Of a stretch of DNA of 64,000 bases, positions 46,992-54,596 are shown piece after piece. The number at the start of each line of letters is the position of its first letter. Position 1 is the stretch's first letter. The translations under genes were made by a program, and so were the position numbers. The notes below the pieces were generated by a model. It did no database searches. It was given only the letters and a program-made list of their open reading frames with translations, and was not told the DNA's origin. The stretch lies in NCBI RefSeq assembly GCF_038594945.1, contig NZ_JBCFYD010000001.1:682001-746000 (forward strand), written 5' to 3'. This DNA comes from Fodinibius sp. Rm-B-1B1-1 (GTDB lineage Bacteria > Bacteroidota > Rhodothermia > Balneolales > Balneolaceae).

Positions 46992-47398
46992 GCTACGCGG
47001 TTTGCCGTTTGAGAATTTGATTGATCATCTACGGCCATATATAGTGGTTCCTTAAGATCTCCACCCGTTACCGGTTTGGTAAGAAAATCAATAAAGCCAG
47101 TCTTTTTAGCTCGCTCCAGTGAATAGCGATCACCGCTACCCGACAAATAGATAACAGGAACATCTGACTTCTCTCGAATTGCTTCCATAGCTTCAATACC
47201 ATCCATATCACCCTTCAACGAGATATCCATAACAACAATATCAGGCTCCAGCTCCTCCACCTTCTCAATAGCATCACGGCCCTTCGTTACTTTACCAACA
47301 ACCTCAAAGCCTAACTTTGTGATAAGTCGCTCCTCTACCATCGAAAGCAACATATCATCTTCTACAATAAGGACTTTCCCTTTTTTATCGGTTCCCAT
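46988..47398 (-). CDS. Single-domain response regulator (CheY-like)
   Basis: 136 aa receiver with acidic pair E13/D14-D15, phospho-Asp D58 in VVMDISLKGDMDG, Ser/Thr in YLSGSGD and Lys in LTKPVTGGDL. The short C-terminal tail has no output domain. Orphan: no kinase nearby. The form VVMDISL-GDMDGIEA is typical of receivers that act with PAS-rich kinases. It is the last core gene before the accessory island. Confidence 0.9.
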   Translation of the reverse strand: MGTDKKGKVLIVEDDMLLSMVEERLITKLGFEVVGKVTKGRDAIEKVEELEPDIVVMDISLKGDMDGIEAMEAIREKSDVPVIYLSGSGDRYSLERAKKTGFIDFLTKPVTGGDLKEPLYMAVDDQSNSQTANRVA

Positions 47399-47818
47399 AA
47401 CACTTGACCCCTAAAACTAAAGAAGCTCTAATAAACATTAATTTTCTTTAATATAAAGATAGTTAAAAAATATCGCCGTTACAAGCAACTTTAGGCTAAA
47501 GACTTTTGAGGAAAAGGTTTAGGGAAGAAATACAGGAATGGAACTACAAATAGAAAAGCCCAACGATCTCAAAATACACCATAGGGTTGCACACCGCAAG
47601 GTATCATAACCTTGGTGGTTCCATCTGCATCACTACATGAGCCCCCGAAAGTATAGTACAAAACACTTCTATTTCCCGGTTTTATCTGTTTTTGTAAATT
47701 AGGTTATCATAACTACTTCCCAATGGGTTCAAACAGGGGGGCAAAGACTATAACTTTTAAATCCGGATTGATGTACCAATTTTTCAATTTCGTATACCCA
47801 TTAAGTCCATAGTATTTT
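47399..47818. other. 420-bp gap at the left edge of the accessory island; no confident gene
   Basis: No complete gene is seen. On the minus strand a 41-codon open stretch without a start codon ends at 47573 and encodes a peptide containing YYTFGGSCSDADGTTK and IPCGVQPYGVF. It could be the tail of a lost secreted protein, but this is weak. This gap is the probable left boundary zone between core genome and the island. Confidence 0.4.
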
Positions 47819-48193
47819 ATGGCTACCAATCCTCTTTTCTTTAAATCAACAAATGAGTTTCGAACATGGCTGTCAGAAAACCACGAGAAACAGGATGTAT
47901 TGTGGGTGGGATATTATAAAGTGGCAACCAACAAACCAAGCATGCGATGGGAGGAATCGGTGCGAGAAGCTCTCTGTTTCGGATGGATTGACGGACTACG
48001 CAAATCAATCGACGAGGAGAGCTATAAAATACGTTTTACGCCGCGCCGACCGGACAGCCACTGGAGCAAGAAAAATATTCGAATGGTAAAAGAACTAATC
48101 GAGAAAGATCAGATGTAACCTTCCGGGTTGAAAGCCTTTGAGCAAATAGATGAAGAAAATATCCAACAAGCATCATACGAGCGTGAAAATGTA
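47819..48193 (+). pseudogene. YdeI/OmdA-family protein fragment with an in-frame stop
   Basis: The first 99 codons match the YdeI/OmpD-associated family: FKSTNEFRTWLSENH, VLWVGYYK, SVREALCFGWIDGL, RRPDSHWSKKNIRMV. A TAA (48116-48118) then interrupts the frame, after which the same frame continues with family-like PSGLKAFEQIDEENI...SYERENV. Homology stops there and integrase sequence begins, so the 3' third is lost. Both a nonsense codon and a truncation are seen directly. Confidence 0.75.
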
Positions 48194-48800
48194 ACGCTGA
48201 GAAAAGACAATAGAGAAGTCCCAATTTATTTACGAATAACCTCGGTGGAAACCTCATTCTTTTCAAAAATGGACTGGGACGATGTTAACACATTTTAAAA
48301 ATGTTGATCTTGAACCGTGGTCTTCAAAATGGATTTATCAGAAAGCATTCCTTTTTGCCATGTATAATAATGGAATGCGATTTCACAGATGTTTGTGATT
48401 GTCGATGGGAATATATTCATAAGGGTACACTCAAATACCGGATGCTTAAAAACAGTAAAGTAAAAGTCCTTGAATTACCTTCGCCCTCATTAAAGATACT
48501 TGAGAAGCTCCACGAAAAACAAAATGGAAAGTTCGTGAAGACATTGACAGTGCCAATAAAGTTGCTAATGAACAACTCAAAAATATCGCATCAGAAGCAG
48601 AACTTAGGCCACACCTTCAAAAACATCTTACAACTCATGTGGCTGTTCATACCTTTACTCATTTAGCTGATGAAGAGGGATGGAGTCTTACTGAAATTCA
48701 AGAGGCCCGTAAACATTCTTCGATTCAAACCACAAGAGATTATATTGGGAGAATCAATGGAGACCGATTGACACAGAAAAGAAGTGAACTATTTAATTAA
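48194..48800 (+). pseudogene. Decayed Bacteroidota-type tyrosine recombinase (integrase)
   Basis: Pieces of a phage/ICE-type integrase lie in different frames. The N-terminal arm-binding part (TLRKDNREVPIYLRIT, from 48194) ends at a stop (48296-48298). The core-binding region is deleted. The catalytic domain resumes with LFAMYNNGMRF, then a one-base insertion (TTTCACAGATG instead of TTTACAGATG) shifts into TDVCDCRWEYIHKGTLKYRM and LELPSPSLKILEK. A third frame holds HLTTHVAVHTFTHLADEEG and RKHSSIQTTRDYI. The HxxR box has lost its Arg (HVAV), and GH has become KH. Clearly inactive. It marks an old integration event. Confidence 0.85.
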
Positions 48801-48833
48801 CATCGGCCTCCTTAATTACCAACTAAATCTAAA

Positions 48834-49230
48834 ATGAGTAACGTTAAATACTTTTACAACAAGTACCGAGATGAGTTTAAAAAATTAGAAAATTATTTAT
48901 CTAAATTGACCAATAGGAACCCCAGCAATATGAGTGGAATACCTTAGAAAATAACTGGCCAAGAAGTGGAGTCAAAAAGCAAGGGCATTGGCAAAATCAT
49001 TTTGGAGCTCCTATTTGGGTACCCGAAAAACCTATCTGTTGCCAGTCTAGAAAATTCAACTGGACCAATTTTGGGAGCAGAGGGATAAAATAGATCAATT
49101 GCTAAAGGAAGATGAAGAATTTAATAAATGGATTTCTAAAAAGAACTACCCAACAAAAGCCACTGGACTTCATGCCTTTTATGAAGCCAATTTTAACGCA
49201 ATAAAACACACCGTATATGAATGGGTATAA
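48834..49230 (+). pseudogene. Multiply frameshifted gene of unknown function
   Basis: Three consecutive coding-like stretches in different frames. ATG at 48834 opens MSNVKYFYNKYRDEFKKLE and ends in TAG. A second frame reads YEWNTLENNWPRSGVKKQGH and APIWVPEKPICC up to TAG. The third has QFWEQRDKIDQLLKEDEEFN and TKATGLHAFYEANFNAIKH up to the TAA at 49228. Codon-like continuity across the frames supports one decayed gene. I do not recognise the family. Confidence 0.55.
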
Positions 49231-49446
49231 AATTTTAGATTCCCATAAGCAGATTGTTTAATCTAAAAAATATGAATGTGTTATTAACGGGATTTCACGA
49301 TATGGCTACAAAACCAACCCGCCCCAAAACGAGGTAAAAAAGAGAGGTTAATAATTATTGGTTAGAATATTTTGAGTTGCTTAGAATCAAAATTTGAACC
49401 GCGACTTTTATAGATTATTATAAATACTCGAAAGAGCCTATAGCCT

Positions 49447-49599
49447 ATGAAAAAAGACAACATTGAACCTGATCCAGAAATTGAAAAAGCTTGGATAGAG
49501 GAAGCCGAGCGACGATTGGATGAGATAGAGAATGGAGAAGTCGAAACCATTCCAGGTCCCGAAGCTATGAATGAGTTAAAGAAGATCGCAGAAGCATGA
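49447..49599 (+). CDS. Orphan addiction-module antitoxin (unstable-antitoxin/TIGR02574-like)
   Basis: 50 aa, very acidic, with the family's central motif: WIEEAERRLDEIENGEVETI followed by PGPEAMNELKKIAEA. Such proteins pair with a ParE/RelE-fold toxin whose start overlaps their stop. Here the overlap is present (ATGA at 49596-49599) but the toxin frame ends after six codons. The antitoxin is therefore intact but without a partner. No upstream regulatory site was identified. Confidence 0.7.
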   Translation: MKKDNIEPDPEIEKAWIEEAERRLDEIENGEVETIPGPEAMNELKKIAEA

Positions 49600-49616
49600 G
49601 AAGGATTCAGGAGTGA
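49596..49616 (+). pseudogene. Six-codon stub of the partner toxin
   Basis: ATG at 49596 overlaps the antitoxin stop and reads MRRIQE before TGA. MRRI is a usual opening of ParE/RelE-type toxins. The following DNA belongs to the opposite-strand antitoxin fragment, so the toxin was probably cut by a deletion or insertion at this point. Confidence 0.5.
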
Positions 49617-49819
49617 ACACCCCACTCCAAGCGAGTCAGGACAGCGTGGACGGAGTCGACCCCTTCTTCGGTATCCAAATGGCTAAGGGGCGTGGTTTTA
49701 CCCAGAGCCAAAATAGGTGAGGTCAGCCACTGGTTAAACTTTTCCGATGTACCAAAAACTTCATGCCCACGATCAAATAGTCGGCCAATCTCTTGCTGGT
49801 GTTTTTTTGAAAGTCCCAT
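49607..49819 (-). pseudogene. C-terminal part of an Xre/MbcA/ParS-type (DUF2384) antitoxin
   Basis: 70 aa from ATG 49819. The toxin-binding region is recognisable: RGHEVFGTSEKFNQWLTSPI, then ALGKTTPLSHLDTEEG and HAVLTRLEWGVHS, the normal end of this family. The N-terminal helix-turn-helix (about 60-70 residues) is absent and no RES-domain toxin follows. Probably a truncated remnant, though a short functional form cannot be excluded. Confidence 0.65.
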
Positions 49820-49925
49820 AAGCAATATAGAATAACTCTATCTCGCGGATTAATAAAATAGATTCCTGGAAAACCTCTCATAAATACAATATATGAAGAA
49901 CATATTGTATTTGTAGCCTCTGCTT

Positions 49926-49959
49926 AAATAAAAAAGGAACTATCTTGGTTGATAGTCCC
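49926..49959 (-). terminator. Terminator of the 50.0-51.3 kb two-gene unit
   Basis: Minus strand: GGGACTATC / GATAGTTCC stem (one G-T pair) with a six-base loop followed by TTTTTTATTT, about 47 bp beyond the stop of the small membrane-protein gene. Confidence 0.7.
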
Positions 49960-50006
49960 CAAATATTACTTAATCCAGTTAAATATTTTTTATATAGAAC
50001 CCTAGC

Positions 50007-50369
50007 TCATTTCTCCTTTTCTGATTTTAAAATACCTGCTAACAAGTTTATTAAATAGATTACAATTAAAAAGCCAAGGCTCATAAACATTGGCTCATAA
50101 GCCCCAATCTTGAAGGTAAATAAAATTAGGATTACAAGCCAAGGTGACAACATCCAAATTATGGTATTTATAACTTGCAGTTTATTAAAACTTTCGTCTC
50201 GAAAAAAGAAATGCAAAAAGACGAATATCCAAAAAATTACCATGTAAATATTCATCCATAGCCCAGAGGATAGAATATTAAAAAGGCCGACAAAGGCAGC
50301 TGCTGGGCCTGCCACTATAGCAGCCCCAAGCGCACCTTTAGATATAACTGTTTTTACCTTCTTATTCAT
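50007..50369 (-). CDS. Small four-helix membrane protein of unknown function
   Basis: 120 aa with about four hydrophobic segments (about 12-32, 38-52, 66-86, 92-113) and a charged C-terminus (KSEKEK). No family recognised. It follows the lipoprotein gene at 50409 by 39 bp on the same strand and shares its terminator, so the two are probably one unit. Size and topology would fit an immunity or export accessory protein, as inference only. Confidence 0.6.
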   Translation of the reverse strand: MNKKVKTVISKGALGAAIVAGPAAAFVGLFNILSSGLWMNIYMVIFWIFVFLHFFFRDESFNKLQVINTIIWMLSPWLVILILFTFKIGAYEPMFMSLGFLIVIYLINLLAGILKSEKEK

Positions 50370-50408
50370 AGTATATACTCACTTGAAAATTATATTCGAT
50401 ACTACTTA

Positions 50409-51254
50409 TCAATCGAACCATATCCAAGAAGCAAAACATCCCCAACCACAGCCTGTGTGTACACCAAGTGTCGTACTTAAACCTGCCAGGGCACCAAGAG
50501 GACCTGAAGACATAAAACCACCTGTAGAACCTAATAATGTAGTCGAGTAAGCAAACTGCCAACCAGAAAAAGTGTAGCCATAATTCGCCATACAATCCCA
50601 ATAGCAACTATTCATAGTTGGGGATTCACCAAGTTTCGGTACATCTGTATTATTCCAATTTTGCTTGGTGTAAGTTTGCGAAAAGAGAGTCTGACCACTT
50701 TGTGTTTCGAAAGTGACAGTTACTTCGGCTTGGTCAGCAAGTTGGGGATTAGCATCAATTTGAGCTACAGAATAATTTCCGTCGACAGTAACTACAATTG
50801 TCTTTTCAATAGAATTTGTAGTTTCATTGTAGCCTGATACAGTAGCTTTAACACGGGTATTATCACTATCATTAATTGGTGTTACCAATGTTTGTTGTCT
50901 AGTATCATTATCCTCACTGATTACAGCCTCGTCCATGTTTGGATCAAGCTTTTCAGGCTCTTGAAGATTGGCTGTATTATTATTTTCCTTTGAGGACTCA
51001 TTTAGTGAGTCTTTTAAAATGGAGGTAAGTTTCTGTTTCACCTCATCCGTTTTTGGTGAATTTGTATTCACATCATAAATCTGAGGAGTACTTTGGGTCG
51101 ACTCAGTAGTTTTTTGGGATGACTGAGTAAGTTCAGCAGTTATATTATCACCTTTTAAAGAAATTTCCTCTTCCTCTACATTGGTACTACAAGAAGTTAA
51201 AATTAATAAAGATATAGTAATTACCGTACTTATTGAATAGGTTAACTTTTGCAT
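50409..51254 (-). CDS. Lipoprotein with Cys/Gly-rich, bacteriocin-like C-terminal segment
   Basis: 281 aa. Lipoprotein signal ends LILTSCS (Cys22 predicted lipidated). Residues about 25-130 are polar and low in complexity (Ser/Thr/Asn/Gln/Glu). Residues about 135-200 look like a beta-sandwich (VKATVSGYNETTNSIEKTIV, ADQAEVTVTFETQSGQ). The last about 65 residues differ sharply: four Cys in two C-x3-C pairs (SCYWDCMAN; GCGWGCFASW) enclose a Gly/Ala/Ser/Leu-rich hydrophobic stretch (LGSTGGFMSSGPLGALAGLS). That tail resembles bacteriocin or pore-forming peptides in composition. I do not recognise the family. Confidence 0.6.
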   Translation of the reverse strand: MQKLTYSISTVITISLLILTSCSTNVEEEEISLKGDNITAELTQSSQKTTESTQSTPQIYDVNTNSPKTDEVKQKLTSILKDSLNESSKENNNTANLQEPEKLDPNMDEAVISEDNDTRQQTLVTPINDSDNTRVKATVSGYNETTNSIEKTIVVTVDGNYSVAQIDANPQLADQAEVTVTFETQSGQTLFSQTYTKQNWNNTDVPKLGESPTMNSCYWDCMANYGYTFSGWQFAYSTTLLGSTGGFMSSGPLGALAGLSTTLGVHTGCGWGCFASWIWFD

Positions 51255-51688
51255 AATATGTGTTTTTGAATGAAGATTCTTTCTCTATTGAATTATGGAG
51301 TTAAATCCGATAATAATTAGTGTTATAATTATAAATTCAACGAAAGATTTTTCTTCGCACATAGTTATTATCTCTCACCTCTACTATAAAAGAGTTGATT
51401 TAACCACTTTTGTTACAAAAAAATACCGTGGTTGACTTTAAAAAGTTAAGAATTACTATACCCTGAGTAATAGCCGTTAAAAGGCGGCTAATGGAGTTTA
51501 ATCTTTTGAGCGGCCTAACCCATCCCACTGGATGTCTACATCAATCTGTTTTTCGTCGAAGAGCATCTGATCGTCAAACTCATACAGCAGAATCCAGATA
51601 ATCTTATCGGCATCATACCCGAGCGTCTATTATGGACAGCGTTCCAGGGAAGACGCATTTCCTGCAGCGGTCATAGAGAATTTTGTGC
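51255..51688. other. 434-bp gap with a short minus-strand coding remnant
   Basis: Mostly AT-rich non-coding DNA upstream of the lipoprotein gene, where its promoter must lie. At 51498-51620 (minus) about 40 codons without a start read like the tail of a protein (TLGYDADKIIWILLYEFDD, then EKQIDVDIQWDGLGRSKD and TAA). I cannot assign it. Confidence 0.4.
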
Positions 51689-52493
51689 TTAATTTTCTGA
51701 AAAATATTTAGTAGCCCATTTTCGGTTCACACTCCTTTCTAACTTGTTCTCCTCACACTCTTTTAGTTCCCAAAAGAAATTCAGACCGCTCCTATTTTCA
51801 ACTTCATTTATTGTAACAAGATGATCTAACAACGGAGAAGAATAGGGCGTATCTTGACTGTAAATGAATGCCCCCGTTTGAATCTTACTATTTTTTTAAT
51901 CGCTACAATTTTCCAGTACCCGTTTGGAATCTTATGGTCCTCATCGGCTTCCGGTAGAGATGGCATTTCTTTTTCATACAGTGGGCCGGTCATCACATAA
52001 ACCGAACGAATGGTCTCTTCTTCAAGAATTCCCCGAAGACGGGACTCTAAAACCCGCCAACTGCCGCTATTTAGATTAGCTTTTTGGGGAGTAATGTTGG
52101 AGAGATAATTGGTTTGATAAAAACTATCCCTACCATCCAAACCTGCCAAGGGAGCTTGGTGCCCCCGGTGAATATTCAACTTGCTATAGGCCCCCCTCGT
52201 AATCACTGGGCTCTAGGGTTTCTTCCTCTTCTAACCATGGATCAGATTCCCAGTCTCGCTCATCTTCTTGCCCGCTTGCAGTCTCTTTAGTTAGACGATA
52301 AGAAACCCAATCAGCAAATTTGGTTTGGTCGTTGCTGCTCATTGCATATAAATCACGGATAATAAGATCGTTAGAGGCTTACGTACCGATTGGATATCCC
52401 TTGATAAAATGCTTTGAATTGAATCTCGATGGGCTGAGCATTTACTTCAATTACGATGGATAGTAATAGCAATAATAAAATCGACTTTTTCAT
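51689..52493 (-). pseudogene. Secreted NUC1 (DNA/RNA non-specific) endonuclease broken by three frameshifts
   Basis: Reading across frames gives a nearly full-length enzyme. A signal peptide MKKSILLLLLLSIVIEVNAQ starts at 52493. After a shift near 52395 comes IIRDLYAMSSNDQTKFADWV and DPWLEEEETLEPSDY. A run of six G (about 52186-52191), one too many, shifts into GAYSKLNIHRGHQAPLA and NITPQKANLNSGSWRVLE. A seven-A run one base short (about 51892-51898) shifts into AFIYSQDTPYSSPLLDHLVT and NRKWATKYFSEN, ending at 51689. The catalytic DRGH is HRGH here. Two of the shifts are in homopolymers, so sequencing error is an alternative to decay. Confidence 0.82.
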
Positions 52494-52535
52494 AGCAAGT
52501 ATAGTTTTATCCTAAAAATATTGGTCTAGTAATTA

Positions 52536-54572
52536 TCAATATTCCCACTCTAAGTCTTCATCAGGGTTAGGACATAAAGGAACAACCTCCAATCCATATC
52601 CATGTAGAGTAGGAGTGTGCTTCCCAGCCAGTTCTACTAAAACAGGTTCCGTATTGAGGGTCCATTTTAAGTTCAATTTGTTTTCACTTTTATCAGGCTT
52701 AACTATTCTCCGATCCAGCTCATCTCCATCTTTATCTTTAAGAATAAATTCAAATTGAGGCGACTCTTTACTTTTCCAAACCACATCCCTTTTAATTATT
52801 AACCGGGTGTGTGATGATTTCTTCAATTCGATATCCTGGACTTCTCTGTCACCATCTAAAGAAACAAAACTAAGTGAGACTTCATCCAAAAGCTCAGGAT
52901 GATCATCGGTTGTAACTATCTCTCCCGTAATTTTAATACTGACCTGGGGCTGTTCCTCTTCATTTGTACTGCCCCCCTTATTTAAATTTATTGGCCTCAG
53001 ATCAATATTTGGTCTTATTTTTTTAGCGATTCTTGAAACATCTGAAGACCTTAGTGGGTGAATTTTAGGTTTAGAAGAAGACTCCTTGTTCTCCTTTTCT
53101 GTATTAATAGGTATAGCATGAACCTGAGGTTGAACGAGGGTTGCATTAAGAGAGTGAAATGAGCTTTTTTGGACATCGTTAGATTCTAATTGTTCATCAT
53201 TCTTATCAAAACCCTTAGTCATCGTTAGTATCCGGTTTTTGGGCAGAGATGTGGAACGCTTTGTTTCTTGATCAAGGAGTTGTAATGATTCAGAGAGCCC
53301 AGCATGTTCTGCTGCGTCAGTAAGTTCACGTTCTTCCCCAACTTTTTCTAAAGTTTTATCAGGCAGCACCTGCAAAGTTGGCATTACCATTCTGTTATCT
53401 ATGTTGCGCTTATCGGAATCACCAAAGTAAGCAGTTGCTTCTCCTTCAAATACCACTTCGGCATCCCGAATAAATATGATGTTTTTTAATAACGTAGGTA
53501 AGCGGCCACTTCCTTCTCCATCAGAGAGTAATTCTTGATCTGATTCAAGGCGCCAAAAACCTTGGTCGAAAAAATCGGGATCAAGCCAGTCACGTAAAAT
53601 GCTGCACTTCAGAAATTCAAAGGAGATATGTCGGATATTTTGTGCTGTCCTTTCAATCTGTTTTTCTGGAATGCCAACTACATCTTTAGCTATTGTAGAA
53701 TCAATATTATCCCTTATTTCATCCGCTTGCAACTTAACTCGTTGCCAGTGGACATCGCTATCATTGTTAAATAATGGAGAAATAGGTGCGATTTGAACTT
53801 TGAAATAGCTCAAGCCAGCAGCATCTATACGCTTCTTTTCACCTGCTTTGAATTGATCCAGCAACCTTTTACGTTCGTCTTCAAACCCTGCTGAAGCTGA
53901 CTCTTCTTTTATGATACGAAATGCTTCTTCTATCTCATTCTTACTACCGATACCAATCCACTCTGCTTCTAAACGATCAAGCTTCGCTTCTAAATCCTTT
54001 CTTTCACTCGTATCTTCGTCTATGGATTGTAATTTAGCCCGTATTTCTTGGATGTGTTTTTCATATTCAAGGTACTTTTTTAATGCCTCACTTCGCTCTC
54101 CATCTTGAAATAATAAGGCCATTGCTTTTTTATACCGGTCGGATGAAGCTGCTACCTTTCCTGCAAAAATAGCCTCTTCCAATGTATCTCCATAGACTTC
54201 GTTTATTGAGTTAAGAGAAGATACAGGTGGAGTCAATGACTTTAGAGGAAGTATCGGGTTAAGTAGGCGGTCGTGAACGAAGGCGTTAATCTCTTCTAGT
54301 TTATGATCTGCTCTAGTAATTGTTTCTTCTTCTGAATTACCAGACTCATCAATTATTTCTATGTCCCGCATGATTGCTTCCAACGGGAATAGTTCCGCTT
54401 CCATGGGATACCCCACTGGGGGATAGGAACAAATCGTAAAAAACTTCTTACCCCCCAGTTGTTGGCTCCCGTGAGTATTCGGATTAGCGATTGGCATACC
54501 AATATTCTTTGCTATTGAAGTAGCCATCGCTGCCCTACAAATTGCTATTCGCTCCTGTTTAATCATACTCAT
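52536..54572 (-). CDS. Large unknown protein, paralogue B of the 52.5-57.0 kb operon
   Basis: 678 aa, no signal peptide or membrane helix. A charged coiled coil spans about 160-245. Residues 316-334 (ISFEFLKCSILRDWLDPDF), 349-373 (LSDGEG...LPTLLKNIIFIRDAEV) and 656-671 (LHGYGLEVVPLCPNPD) align in order with blocks in the upstream gene, so the two are diverged paralogues. Between the second and third blocks it carries about 280 extra residues: a polar linker (about 375-540) and a beta-rich region (about 545-645) that may be an Ig-like domain. Third gene of the operon, 24 bp after its paralogue. Function unknown. Confidence 0.7.
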   Translation of the reverse strand: MSMIKQERIAICRAAMATSIAKNIGMPIANPNTHGSQQLGGKKFFTICSYPPVGYPMEAELFPLEAIMRDIEIIDESGNSEEETITRADHKLEEINAFVHDRLLNPILPLKSLTPPVSSLNSINEVYGDTLEEAIFAGKVAASSDRYKKAMALLFQDGERSEALKKYLEYEKHIQEIRAKLQSIDEDTSERKDLEAKLDRLEAEWIGIGSKNEIEEAFRIIKEESASAGFEDERKRLLDQFKAGEKKRIDAAGLSYFKVQIAPISPLFNNDSDVHWQRVKLQADEIRDNIDSTIAKDVVGIPEKQIERTAQNIRHISFEFLKCSILRDWLDPDFFDQGFWRLESDQELLSDGEGSGRLPTLLKNIIFIRDAEVVFEGEATAYFGDSDKRNIDNRMVMPTLQVLPDKTLEKVGEERELTDAAEHAGLSESLQLLDQETKRSTSLPKNRILTMTKGFDKNDEQLESNDVQKSSFHSLNATLVQPQVHAIPINTEKENKESSSKPKIHPLRSSDVSRIAKKIRPNIDLRPINLNKGGSTNEEEQPQVSIKITGEIVTTDDHPELLDEVSLSFVSLDGDREVQDIELKKSSHTRLIIKRDVVWKSKESPQFEFILKDKDGDELDRRIVKPDKSENKLNLKWTLNTEPVLVELAGKHTPTLHGYGLEVVPLCPNPDEDLEWEY

Positions 54573-54596
54573 AAACTTATATTTACCAGAATAAAG

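Noticed and set aside
52084-52290. Plus-strand open frames around 52.1-52.3 kb
   Set aside because: They are antisense to the frameshifted NUC1 endonuclease, whose protein can be followed on the minus strand.
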